From contig NZ_FCOA02000018.1 of NCBI RefSeq assembly GCF_001544875.2, forward strand, positions 94,338 to 158,337: DNA of 64,000 nucleotides, written 5' to 3'. A program made the position numbers and the translations under genes. The stretch is from Caballeronia hypogeia. Its GTDB lineage: Bacteria; Pseudomonadota; Gammaproteobacteria; Burkholderiales; Burkholderiaceae. Below are positions 42,714-50,970 of this stretch, in pieces (the first letter of the stretch is position 1; the number at the start of each line of letters is the position of its first letter). Below the pieces are notes generated by a model. The model worked only from the letters and a program-made list of their open reading frames with translations. It did no database searches and was not told the DNA's origin.

Positions 42714-42862
42714 GTGGCCTCCCTGGGCGAAAAACGAGCGAATAATCCTGCCTCGTTTTCAGCAATGGCAATGCCACGGCGCATGCGTGCCGGGAACGCC
42801 GCTCGCTTGCAGGTTTGCGTGCTTGTTACACTGGCTTCTTCAACCGATTCGACGGATTTCCC

Positions 42863-43081
42863 ATGCCTGTCTACGATTACGAGTGCGCGCGCTGCGGCGC
42901 ATTCGAAGCTGTCCGCCGCATCGCCGAACGCGACGATCCCGCAGCGTGTCCTGAATGCGGAGCGACGGCCACCCGCGTGACGATCGGTGCGCCCAGCGTG
43001 GGCGGCCCCGGCGGCGCCGACGTCGAGGACACAGGCAGCTATGGCATGCAACATCGCGGCGGCTGCCTCTGCTGCCGGTGA
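42863..43081 (+). CDS. FmdB-type zinc-ribbon protein
   Basis: 72 residues. The start PVYDYECARCG is the classic FmdB_regulator N terminus, with a second CxxC (ACPECGAT) at about residue 34 completing a zinc ribbon. The tail ends in GGCLCCR. FmdB was named as a regulator of amide/formamide genes, but most family members are of unknown role. The start at 42863 is the family start; an upstream in-frame ATG at 42815 adds unrelated residues. Confidence 0.85.
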   Translation: MPVYDYECARCGAFEAVRRIAERDDPAACPECGATATRVTIGAPSVGGPGGADVEDTGSYGMQHRGGCLCCR

Positions 43082-43172
43082 GCTTTCGCGCCTGGCCAAT
43101 CCTCCGCGGCCATGTCGTTCCCAATTCGTCCCCATGTCGGCCCTTAGGCACGGCCATTGCAAAGTCACCATG

Positions 43173-43244
43173 ACGCCCGTCCCCGTGATGGCGGGCGTAT
43201 CATGCAAGACGACGGTGCGCGGCATGCAAGGCCGCGCACCGTCG
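43173..43244. repeat. Two consecutive strong hairpins
   Basis: First stem ACGCCCG (43173-43179) / CGGGCGT (43192-43198). Second stem, 14 perfect pairs, 43210-43223 with 43231-43244 around a 7-base ATGCAAG loop. Neither has a T tract. They fill the gap between the FmdB and DUF1488 genes and could be a Rho-independent-like end, an mRNA stabiliser or a REP-like element. Confidence 0.55.
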
Positions 43245-43333
43245 AGGGCATCTCATCGCGCAGCGCAGCCATTGCGGTCTTGCGATGATCGCGCTTCAAG
43301 CGTGTTCCGAACGAACAACAGGAGGTGATAAGG

Positions 43334-43609
43334 ATGACGATAGAGTTCAGCGGGCGCCGTCACGTCGTGGCGGCAGCGCGTGTCGCATTCGAGGCGAAGG
43401 TCGACGGCCGCGAGGTCTGGTGCAGCATTTCCCTCGATGCGCTCAATGATCACTTCGGCAACAGCGGGACGTCCTCGCACGATCTTCTCAGCGCGTTCGA
43501 AGGAGGACGCGTGCAAATCGAGGACGCGGCCCGGCGCGCGCTCGAACGCAATCACGGTCAGTCGGTCGAACTCGAAACCAACGATTTCAAGGCTTCGCGA
43601 GCGGTCTGA
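43334..43609 (+). CDS. DUF1488 family protein
   Basis: 91-residue small protein of the DUF1488 family (IEFSGRRHVVAAARVAFEAK, then VWCSISLDALNDHF), common in Burkholderiales, with no known function. No signal peptide or membrane helix. The ribosome binding site AGGAGGTGAT is a full complement of the 16S rRNA tail, 5 to 6 bases before the ATG, so translation should be strong; a GTG inside that site (43325) is a poor alternative. Confidence 0.85.
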   Translation: MTIEFSGRRHVVAAARVAFEAKVDGREVWCSISLDALNDHFGNSGTSSHDLLSAFEGGRVQIEDAARRALERNHGQSVELETNDFKASRAV

Positions 43610-43675
43610 CAGTGCGCCTGAAACGCGGCGGCGCCAGGCGGCGATCTCCGGCCGGTGGCGCCGCGCCGCGTGCTT

Positions 43676-44131
43676 TCAGCCGGCGTAGAAACACTTCAAT
43701 ACGTCGTACATCCACCAGACCGGGCACGGCGTTCTGCAAAAGCCGTCATAGCCTGCGTCGAACAGCGAATCGCGCGGGTCTCTCGCCGCGTCGGCGGCGA
43801 GCGCGATCAGCATTTGCACCTCGTTCTCGCTCCTGACCTCGGCGAACGCCTGGCGCATGTCGCGCGCGAGTGCGTGGTCATGCGCATCGCCTATCGATGT
43901 GTCGACGAACAGCACCTGCGGACGCCATTTACGCGTGAAGCGCAACGCGCCCTCGACGTCGCCGATCTGCAGGGATTCGAAGCCCCGCATCGCCAGTAGC
44001 AGCGCGAAGGAATCCCCTACGTTCGATTCGGAATGCACGATCAGCACGCGCCTGGAACCCGCGAGTTCAGCTACCAGCGGGTTCCAGATTTCGCACCTTT
44101 CGGTGCGCAGATCGTACGATCGTTCTTCCAT
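43676..44131 (-). CDS. Response-regulator receiver-like protein with degenerate pocket
   Basis: 151 residues with a receiver-like fold from about residue 26 (RRVLIVHSESN) through VLFVDTSIG to the end. The phospho-acceptor Asp is present in LFVDTS, but the two acidic metal-binding residues that normally follow the first strand are His-Ser, and the conserved Lys near the end is lost (FCRTPCP in place of a TKP motif). It is thus likely a non-phosphorylated or atypical receiver. No output domain and no histidine kinase gene adjoin it. Confidence 0.65.
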   Translation of the reverse strand: MEERSYDLRTERCEIWNPLVAELAGSRRVLIVHSESNVGDSFALLLAMRGFESLQIGDVEGALRFTRKWRPQVLFVDTSIGDAHDHALARDMRQAFAEVRSENEVQMLIALAADAARDPRDSLFDAGYDGFCRTPCPVWWMYDVLKCFYAG

Positions 44132-44225
44132 TTCGGTTCGGCAGGGCGATGAGCGCCGTGCCGCTACCGTCAGACCAGCAAGGACGGGGCCCGCTTTTGT
44201 CGCGCGAATGCGGGCCGGGCGGCGT

Positions 44226-44708
44226 TCAGCGCGCGGCCAGCAGGCCGACGATCAGCCCGCCGACCGCCGCAAGGGCGATCGACTTCCAGGGGTTCTCGTG
44301 CACGAAGTCGTCGGTGCCGTCGCTCATGCGGCGATAGCGCAATGTCATCGCGTCCTGCATGTTCGCGAACGCGCGGCCCGCGCGCCGCGCCGACGGGCGC
44401 GCCGGATGGAACTGGCTGCCCAGGCGCTCCGCCGAAGCGGCGGCGGGCTGCGCGAGCACAGCGGGACTGTCGCCGCCCTCCAGAATGCTGCCGTGCACGT
44501 GATAAGGCGAGTACATGGCGGGCCGGTGCGCCGCGCCCGGTGTGAGCGGAGTGACGCTCGCACCCTGCTGTAGCTGATGTCCCTGCGATTGCGCCGTGCC
44601 GGGCGCGAGCGCGGCGTCCATCGCGCTCGCCACGGTGCGGCGCGCGAGCGGCGGCTCGTTAGTCGATATCGACTGGGTCGTGGATGCGTTGCCGTTTGCA
44701 TGGTCCAT
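44226..44708 (-). CDS. DUF883-like membrane-anchored protein
   Basis: 160 residues. The last 40 residues are the DUF883/ElaB C terminus (DDFVHENPWKSIALAAVGGL and onward), a single membrane helix that in ElaB and YqjD tethers the protein, and ribosomes, to the inner membrane in stationary phase. The N-terminal 110 residues are low-complexity, rich in Ala, Ser, Pro and Gln, longer than usual for the family and unassigned. The start at 44708 has a GGGAGAACAG site. Confidence 0.7.
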   Translation of the reverse strand: MDHANGNASTTQSISTNEPPLARRTVASAMDAALAPGTAQSQGHQLQQGASVTPLTPGAAHRPAMYSPYHVHGSILEGGDSPAVLAQPAAASAERLGSQFHPARPSARRAGRAFANMQDAMTLRYRRMSDGTDDFVHENPWKSIALAAVGGLIVGLLAAR

Positions 44709-45067
44709 GGCTGTTCTCCCGTTGACTGCGTCCATCGCGCTGCAAAGAATCATCATCCGCCTTTCCATGACGCAAGAGTCGCACCGAATGCACGGTCCGG
44801 CAACCCGGCCATTCGGCCAATTGAAAGCGCGCGGCCCATAGGGTAATTTTTTTCACATATCGGTGAGAATTGCTCGTTTGCTGGCGCACCGGCCGGAGCC
44901 TACGATGCGGGGCGTATAGCGAAGCCGGGCACGTGTCCCGAAAGAAGCGGTCTACGCGCCAGGCCGCCGCCAGCGCTGCATCTTTCGTTTCACGCCAGGC
45001 CGAAACGTCGCCCCGCCGCGCGCCCGTACCATGGCTTCGCTGCCCGACTCCTTTTGCGAAGCCCGCC
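44709..45067. other. Divergent intergenic region between DUF883-like and EamA genes
   Basis: 359 bases with an AT-rich patch near 44840-44875 (a run of seven T) that may hold promoter elements for one or both genes. I see no credible small gene and no clear repeat. Confidence 0.4.
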
Positions 45068-46018
45068 ATGAATCCCGTCAATCTCGCTCAACTGTTCATT
45101 CTCGCCGCGCTGTGGGGCGGCTCGTTCCTGTTCATCCGGATCGGCGTGACCGACTTCGGCGTCGCGCCGCTGATGGCATTGCGCGTCGGCATCGGCGCGA
45201 TTTTTCTGCTGCTGATGCTCGCGTTGCGCGGCTCGGCGCGCCAGGCTTTCACGACCATGCGCGAGCGCGCGTGGCCGCTGCTCGTGGTCGGCGTGCTGAA
45301 CTCGGCGGCGCCGTTCTGTCTTTTCGCCTATGCCGAACTCACGCTGTCGGCGGGCGTCACGTCCGTCATCAACGCGACGACGCCGCTGTGGGGCGCGCTC
45401 GTCGCCTTCTTCTGGCTCAACGATCGCCTGACGCGCATGCGCGTGGCCGGTCTCGCAATCGGCTTCGCGGGCGTGCTCGCGCTCGTCTGGGATCAGATGT
45501 TCGCGCAGGGTGCGAGCGCCGCTCCCGTCGCGCCGATGGCCACCGCGCTCGCCGCCTTGGCCGGGCTCGCCGCGACGCTGTGTTACGGCATCGCCGCGAG
45601 TTACACGAAGAAGCATCTGATGGGCGTCGACTCGCTGAGCGTCGCGGCCGGCACGATGAGCGCGGCGACCATCGTGCTCGCGCCCTTCGCGTTGGTCTCC
45701 TGGCCCGCCGGCGCCGTGTCCCTGCATGCGTGGGGCGCGGTGCTGGGCCTCGGCGTCGCGTGCACGGGCGTCGCCTACATGATGTTTTTCCATCTCATCG
45801 CGGTGGCAGGGCCGGCGCGCGCGATCACTGTCACCTTCGTGATTCCGATCTTCGGCATTCTCTGGGGCGCGCTCTTTCTGGCCGAGCGCGTGTCGGTGGC
45901 AATGGCCGTGGCCTGTGCGATCGTGCTGGTCGGCACGGCCCTCGCGACCGGTGTCGTCAAGCGCGTGCCGCTTTTCGGCGTGCGCCGGACGCAGTGTCAG
46001 AAGCCCGGCAAGGCCTGA
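45068..46018 (+). CDS. EamA family (DMT) transporter
   Basis: 316-residue, ten-helix drug/metabolite transporter with two EamA halves. The start NLAQLFILAALWGGSFLFIR and the SAGVTSVINATTPLWGALVA and PIFGILWGALFLAE segments are typical. It lies in the inner membrane and probably exports amino acids, nucleosides or metabolites. The start at 45068 matches the family; an open frame continues to 44870 but is not membrane-like. It converges on a cupin gene with only six bases between stops. Confidence 0.9.
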   Translation: MNPVNLAQLFILAALWGGSFLFIRIGVTDFGVAPLMALRVGIGAIFLLLMLALRGSARQAFTTMRERAWPLLVVGVLNSAAPFCLFAYAELTLSAGVTSVINATTPLWGALVAFFWLNDRLTRMRVAGLAIGFAGVLALVWDQMFAQGASAAPVAPMATALAALAGLAATLCYGIAASYTKKHLMGVDSLSVAAGTMSAATIVLAPFALVSWPAGAVSLHAWGAVLGLGVACTGVAYMMFFHLIAVAGPARAITVTFVIPIFGILWGALFLAERVSVAMAVACAIVLVGTALATGVVKRVPLFGVRRTQCQKPGKA

Positions 46019-46024
46019 TGCGGC

Positions 46025-46558
46025 TCAGTGCCAGTGACGGGCGAGCGGACCATCCTCGCCCGCGATGGGATCGGTCTTCGGAAACGGCAATTCCTCCATC
46101 GCGATACGTTCTTCGTCGCTAATGGCCTCGCGCCGGATATCCCATTGCTGGCCGGGCGGATAGGCGCCCACGACCTGAAAACGCCGCCCCGCGGTGAGCA
46201 GGCAGTGGCCGGTGCCAGCGGGCAAGACCAGCGCATCGCCGGCGCTCACGGCGATCACGCGGCCATGCGGGCCGCCGAGAATCAATTCCGCGTCGCCCGA
46301 CGCGATGCCGAGCGCCTCGTGCGCCGTCGAATGGAAGTGGTGATAGTCGAAAACGCTGTCACGCCATTGCGGCGGCCAGCCGTTCTGTGCGAACAGGGCT
46401 TCGAAACGGTCGCTGCCGTCGTTGCCCTGCGGGTCTATCGCGCCGCGCCAGACGAGCACCGGCAGGCGCGAATTGTTCGGCACCCAGCCGTTCGGCGGCA
46501 ACATGAAGTGCTCGCAACGCGCGTTCTGGGCCAGCAAGCTTACGGTTCGTTCAGCCAT
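46025..46558 (-). CDS. Cupin-domain protein (YjlB-like)
   Basis: 177 residues. A single cupin barrel is visible around residues 70-135, with the metal-binding type motif 1 (FDYHHFHSTAHEALGIASGD) and motif 2 (AGDALVLPAGTGHCLL). This combination matches the YjlB/Cupin_1 group of unknown enzymatic role. Metal binding is likely because the His residues are kept. An AAGGAG site lies upstream. It converges on the EamA transporter. Confidence 0.83.
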   Translation of the reverse strand: MAERTVSLLAQNARCEHFMLPPNGWVPNNSRLPVLVWRGAIDPQGNDGSDRFEALFAQNGWPPQWRDSVFDYHHFHSTAHEALGIASGDAELILGGPHGRVIAVSAGDALVLPAGTGHCLLTAGRRFQVVGAYPPGQQWDIRREAISDEERIAMEELPFPKTDPIAGEDGPLARHWH

Positions 46559-46640
46559 GTCGCGCTTTCTCCTTTCTCCCGCGATTCACAGGGGTTGAAG
46601 AAAGCGCAGCAACGGCCGTTCCAGTCGTGACTCGCGGCCG

Positions 46641-46910
46641 TCAATGGCCGTGCCAGTGCCCTCCGCCACTGGAAAATCCAACTCCGAGCGACACCGACGG
46701 CACCGCGTAATATCCCGGCCCATACGCGTAACCGTAAGCGGGCGCATAGCCATAGGCAGGCGCGGGCGCATAGCCGTAAGGGGGCGCATAGACGCACCCG
46801 CTCAAGGCCGCCGCAACCGCGAGCGCCGCAGGCACGGCGAGCACACGCGCGAGACGGGCACGGCTTCGCGTTCGAGTGATGGTCGATTTGGTCTGATTGA
46901 ATTGATTCAT
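46641..46910 (-). CDS. Small Tyr/Gly/Pro-rich lipoprotein
   Basis: 89 residues. A signal peptide with lipobox LSGC (Cys near residue 39) predicts lipid anchoring. The mature part is low-complexity, made of YGYAPAPAYGYAPAYG-type repeats, ending in a Gly-His tail (GGGHWHGH). No enzymatic function is expected; such proteins are common in Burkholderiales outer membranes. It lies just downstream of another Tyr-rich exported protein gene on the same strand. Confidence 0.75.
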   Translation of the reverse strand: MNQFNQTKSTITRTRSRARLARVLAVPAALAVAAALSGCVYAPPYGYAPAPAYGYAPAYGYAYGPGYYAVPSVSLGVGFSSGGGHWHGH

Positions 46911-46941
46911 GGCGAAACCCCGTTCTGCTTATGCTGACCGA

Positions 46942-47283
46942 TTACCAGTGGCGATAGCCGTAGCCGCCGTGATGCGCATACCAGTCGCGGCGTCCCCAGT
47001 AGCGGTACCCGTCCCAATAGCGGTCGCCATGCCAGCCCACGACAATCGCGGGCGCGGGCGCGACGACCACCGGCGCCGGCTGATACACGACGGGCGGCGG
47101 AGGCGGCGCAACGTAGACCGGAGCCGGAGCCGCGTAAACCGGAGCCGCATAAACCGGAGCGGCATACACGGGAGCCACCGGAACCCCGAGATTGATGCCG
47201 ACGCTCACATGCGCCATCGCGGCCTCGCAGGCAAACCCTGCCGACAACGCGATTCCGATCCCGATCAAGCCCTTGACGTTCAT
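46942..47283 (-). CDS. Secreted Pro/Tyr/Trp-rich low-complexity protein
   Basis: 113 residues with an N-terminal signal peptide (NVKGLIGIGIALSAGFACEA and AMAHV). The mature region contains the repeat PVYAA three times, a PPPPP stretch, and a Trp/Tyr-rich tail (YWDGYRYWGRRDWYAHH). It probably faces the periplasm or surface. The start at 47283 has a GAGGAAG site. It is 31 bases upstream of the lipoprotein gene on the same strand and likely shares its transcript; both stand divergent from the LysR gene. Confidence 0.75.
   Translation of the reverse strand: MNVKGLIGIGIALSAGFACEAAMAHVSVGINLGVPVAPVYAAPVYAAPVYAAPAPVYVAPPPPPVVYQPAPVVVAPAPAIVVGWHGDRYWDGYRYWGRRDWYAHHGGYGYRHW
47111..47175. repeat. 15-base coding repeats
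   Basis: Imperfect 15-base units of the form AGCCGCRTAAACCGG lie in tandem within the low-complexity secreted-protein gene and encode its VYAAP units on the minus strand. Likely to vary in copy number between strains. Confidence 0.7.
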
Positions 47284-47519
47284 TTCTTCCTCTTCTGATA
47301 AGGCTGCAATAACGCTGCAATCAAGGCCGCGATGCGTACGTGAATACGTATACGGCCATGAATCCATCTTAGCCACGGCGGTTGCGCGCTGAGTTACAAG
47401 CCCTGTAACAGATGTGAATGCTGAAACGAACCTGTCCGGAAGCGGTAACAGGTGTCCGGGTTGCGCGCCCGCGCGGGGCCGTGTGATAGTTCCGGCTTTC
47501 TCGAACACGGTGCGGGACG

Positions 47520-48437
47520 ATGGACTTACTGCGGAGCATGAGGATCTTTGCGCGCGTGGCGGAAGCGGCGAGCTTCACTGTCGCGGCGCAGCATATGGAC
47601 ATCACGACCGCGCAGGCCTCGCGCGCGGTCACGGAACTCGAAACGCACCTGCGCACGCGCCTCCTGAACCGCACGACGCGCCGCGTAGCGCTCACTGACG
47701 CGGGGAATCGCTATCTCACCCGCTGCAAGGAAGTGCTCGAACTGGTGGATCTGTCCGAAGCGGAGGCAAGCAACGCGCAGGTGTCGCCGAGCGGCGTGCT
47801 GCGCATGCACGCGCCGATCACCTTCGGCCAGCATTACGTGGTGCCGGCGCTCACGCGCTATCTCGAAGAGCATCCGCAGGTGCGCGTCGAACTGACGCTG
47901 TCGCAGCAGGTGCCCGACATGCTCGACGAAGGCTACGACGTGTTCCTGCAAGTTTCGACTTCCGCCCTGCCCGACTCCGCGCTCGTCTCCACGACCATCT
48001 GCTCGATGCCGAGCGTGCTGTGCGCCTCGCCTGGCTATCTGAAGCGGGCCGGCGAGCCGCAGCGGCTCGAAGAACTGTCGAACCACGCGTGCCTGCAGCT
48101 CGTGACGACGTTCTTTCCGGTCGATCGCTGGGTGTTCGCGGGCCCGCGCGGCGAAGTCGAGGTGGAACTGGAACCCGGCCGCCTGCGCGTGAATTCCGCC
48201 GATGCGCTCGCCGTCGCGCTTTCGAACGGTCTCGGCATCGCGCCCCTGCCGATGCTCTCCGCGCTCCCCTGGCTGCAAAGCGGCGCGCTGGTGCGCGTGC
48301 TGCCCGAATGGGAGCTGCAGACCATGACCATTTACGCGATGTACGCATCGCGTCAGTACCTCGATGCGAAGATCCGGACGTGGATCGCGTTCCTGCGCGA
48401 ATTCGTCGAAGGAACGCTGGCGTATGAGCCGAAATGA
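47520..48437 (+). CDS. LysR-family transcriptional regulator
   Basis: 305 residues, normal length. The N-terminal winged helix (MRIFARVAEAASFTVAAQHM, then TAQASRAVTELETHL) and the C-terminal effector-binding fold with LRMHAPITFGQHYVVPALTR are typical of the DmlR/PgrR group. It is divergent from the secreted low-complexity gene and upstream of the two-partner secretion operon, so its target cannot be decided from position. Confidence 0.92.
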   Translation: MDLLRSMRIFARVAEAASFTVAAQHMDITTAQASRAVTELETHLRTRLLNRTTRRVALTDAGNRYLTRCKEVLELVDLSEAEASNAQVSPSGVLRMHAPITFGQHYVVPALTRYLEEHPQVRVELTLSQQVPDMLDEGYDVFLQVSTSALPDSALVSTTICSMPSVLCASPGYLKRAGEPQRLEELSNHACLQLVTTFFPVDRWVFAGPRGEVEVELEPGRLRVNSADALAVALSNGLGIAPLPMLSALPWLQSGALVRVLPEWELQTMTIYAMYASRQYLDAKIRTWIAFLREFVEGTLAYEPK

Positions 48438-48491
48438 GCCACACCCGGCCATTCATCAGGAGGTCTATCCCTTAGACGAATGAAGTGATTA

Positions 48492-48511
48492 CGTGCGTCA
48501 GCGAACGCACG
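48492..48511. promoter_or_regulatory. Candidate operator upstream of the TpsA operon
   Basis: Perfect 7-base inverted repeat CGTGCGT-N6-ACGCACG, 126 bases before the TpsA ATG. The size and symmetry fit a dimeric regulator. It is the only clear symmetric site in the 199-base gap between the LysR gene and the operon. Confidence 0.4.
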
Positions 48512-48636
48512 AAGCCAGTGCGCGCAAGCGTTCTCTAAACGCGTAGTTGCATGCATGATTCGGAACACTAAACTGCTTTATGGTGCCCACGCATCGCGTC
48601 ACGACGATGCGCCGCAACAGAAAGGAGTCGACCGAC

Positions 48637-50970
48637 ATGATCAGGACTCTGCGCGCAAACATCGCTTCCCCCGCGTTGCGGCTCTGCACCGTCACCTTGC
48701 TGGGCGCGGCGTGCGCGCCCGCGCAGGCGGGACCGTGGGGCGCACGCGTCGTCGGCGGTTCCGGCTCGGTCAGCAGCGCCGGCGGGAACACCACCATCCA
48801 GCAGAACACCGGCCGCCTCGCCATCGACTGGAATTCGTTCAGCACACGCCCCGGTGAATCGGTCACGTTCAATCAGCCGGGCGCGAACGCGATCGCGCTC
48901 AATCGCGTGGTCGGGCCGTTTCCCTCGGCGCTCTTCGGCAGGCTCAGCGCGAACGGACAGGTCTTCATCGTCAACCCGAACGGCGTGATCTTCGGGCCGG
49001 GCGCGCAGGTCAATGTCGGCGGGCTGCTGGCGTCGACTCTCAATCTGTCGACGAACGATTTCATGAGCGGCCACTACACCTTCGCGGACGACGGAAGCCG
49101 GCACGGGTGGCATCGGCATCACGAGGACGGCGCGGCGGTCGTCAATCTCGGCACGATCAAAAGCGCGCCGGGCGGATACGTCGCGCTGATCGGCGCGCGG
49201 GCGATCAACGCCGGCACCATCGATTCGCCGGGAGGATTCGCCGCGCTCGCGGCGGGCGAACGCATCGCGGTCACGCTGGGCGACCACAGCATGATCGGCT
49301 TGTCGGTGGAGCAAGGCGCGCTGCACGCTCTCGCCGCCAATCACGGACTCATTCAGGCCGATAGCGGCCAGGCGTGGCTCAGCGCGAGCGCCGAGGATTC
49401 GCTGTTCGCCAACGTAGTGAACAACACGGGCATCATCCGGGCGCGCAGCGCGGTGAGCCAGAACGGCGTGATCCGGCTGGTCGCCGACGGCGGCATCGCG
49501 CAGGTCGGCGGCGTGCTCGACGCGTCCGCGCCCGACGGCGGCAACGGCGGCACGATCGAGACGGCGGGCACGCAGGTGCGCGTGGCGGGCGACGCGCGCG
49601 TGACGACAGCAGCTGCTTCCGGACAAACCGGAACCTGGCGCATCGCGAGCGATTTCGTCTCGCTGGTCGGCGCGGGTGACCGCTTCGGGCGGCGCTTCGG
49701 GACGATTCAGGGCACGACGCTCTCGCGCGCGCTCGAATCGACCAATGTGACGATCAGCGCCGCCGCGCCGTCAGGTTTTCCGCCCTTCGGCTTCGTACTG
49801 ATCGACGGCCCGCTCGCGTGGAGCGGCGGCAACACGCTTTCGCTGGCGGCGCCGCGCGGCGTCTTCATCGGCGCGCCGGTCGATGCACCCAACGGCACGC
49901 TCGCGCTGACGACGGCCGGCACGGCGACGCAGCGCGCCCCGATCGATGCGTCGAAGCTCGCGCTGCAGGGCGGCGGAACGTTCCGGCTGACGAACGCGGA
50001 CAATCGCATCGGCATGCTCGCCGCGAACGCCGCTTCGGTCGATGTCGCCAGCGCCGCGCCGCTGGCCGTCGGCAGCGTCGCGGGGCTGACGGGCATCGCA
50101 TCGGACGGCGCGGTGACGCTCGCCGCGCCGTCGCTCGTGCTCGCCGCGCCCATCACCAGCCGCGCGAGCGGCACCGCGATCACGCTCGCCTCCACGACCT
50201 TCGACAACCGCGCGGGCGCACGGGCGCTCGCCACGCCGAACGGCCGCTGGATCGTCTACTCGGATTCGCCCGGCGCCGACAACTTCGGCGGCCTGCAAAG
50301 CGGCAACCTCGCGCTCTGGGGCGACGCCTGGACCGGCAACGCCGACGCGCGCGCCACCGCCTCGCCCGGCAACCGCTTCGCCTTCGACGCGCGGCAGCAG
50401 GTGACGCTGACGGCGGTCAACATCGACGTGCCGTTCGACACGCCGCGCACGCTCGGCCCCAACGACGTGAGCATCGCGCTCCGCTACAACGGCGCGAACT
50501 ACGGCGGCGCGTTCGCGGACAGCCCGACGGTGCACGAGCCGTTCGTCTTCACCGTGACGAGCACCGGCGCGTCGCCGGGGGCCGCGAGCGGCTCCTACGC
50601 GATCACGATCACCGCGACGGGCGGCCCGACCGGCTACACGATCACGACGCAAGGCGGCACGCTGCGGATCGCCGCCGGGCCGGCCCTGCCCGTCACGCCG
50701 ATCACGCCGTTGACACCGATCACGCCGCCCGTCCCACCCGAAACGCCGACTCAGCCCGCTCCGCCGCCCCCGATCATCACGACCGCCGTGACGCTGCCCG
50801 GCATTCTCGATTCAGTGCGCACCGACGCCGCCAACCCCGCGCCCCTTTACAACGCGACGCCGGGGCTCCAGCCGGAATCCGCGCCGCTCGTGCAGCAACG
50901 CACGAATTCGACGAGCGACGGCAGCCGCCTGCCGGACGACGCATGGCCCGGTCACGTATGCCGCATGTGA
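48637..50970 (+). CDS. Two-partner secretion exoprotein (TpsA, filamentous hemagglutinin N-terminal domain)
   Basis: 777 residues. A signal peptide (about residues 1-30) is followed by the TPS secretion domain (GRLAIDWNSFS; FIVNPNGVIFGPGAQVNVGG), which directs export through a TpsB pore. The body is beta-helix-like, with a later segment including GRWIVYSDSPGADNFGGL. A Pro/Thr-rich linker (TPITPLTPITPPVPP) precedes a 60-residue tail ending HVCRM. It is short against FhaB (over 3000 residues) and lacks toxin or RHS-type domains, so it is more likely a surface or matrix protein. The start at 48637 has an AAAGGAG site. It overlaps the TpsB gene. Confidence 0.88.
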   Translation: MIRTLRANIASPALRLCTVTLLGAACAPAQAGPWGARVVGGSGSVSSAGGNTTIQQNTGRLAIDWNSFSTRPGESVTFNQPGANAIALNRVVGPFPSALFGRLSANGQVFIVNPNGVIFGPGAQVNVGGLLASTLNLSTNDFMSGHYTFADDGSRHGWHRHHEDGAAVVNLGTIKSAPGGYVALIGARAINAGTIDSPGGFAALAAGERIAVTLGDHSMIGLSVEQGALHALAANHGLIQADSGQAWLSASAEDSLFANVVNNTGIIRARSAVSQNGVIRLVADGGIAQVGGVLDASAPDGGNGGTIETAGTQVRVAGDARVTTAAASGQTGTWRIASDFVSLVGAGDRFGRRFGTIQGTTLSRALESTNVTISAAAPSGFPPFGFVLIDGPLAWSGGNTLSLAAPRGVFIGAPVDAPNGTLALTTAGTATQRAPIDASKLALQGGGTFRLTNADNRIGMLAANAASVDVASAAPLAVGSVAGLTGIASDGAVTLAAPSLVLAAPITSRASGTAITLASTTFDNRAGARALATPNGRWIVYSDSPGADNFGGLQSGNLALWGDAWTGNADARATASPGNRFAFDARQQVTLTAVNIDVPFDTPRTLGPNDVSIALRYNGANYGGAFADSPTVHEPFVFTVTSTGASPGAASGSYAITITATGGPTGYTITTQGGTLRIAAGPALPVTPITPLTPITPPVPPETPTQPAPPPPIITTAVTLPGILDSVRTDAANPAPLYNATPGLQPESAPLVQQRTNSTSDGSRLPDDAWPGHVCRM

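Noticed and set aside
49818..50942. In-frame extension of the TpsB frame into the TpsA gene
   Set aside because: The extension lies in a different frame of the TpsA gene and lacks a signal peptide; TpsB features begin only after about 50943.
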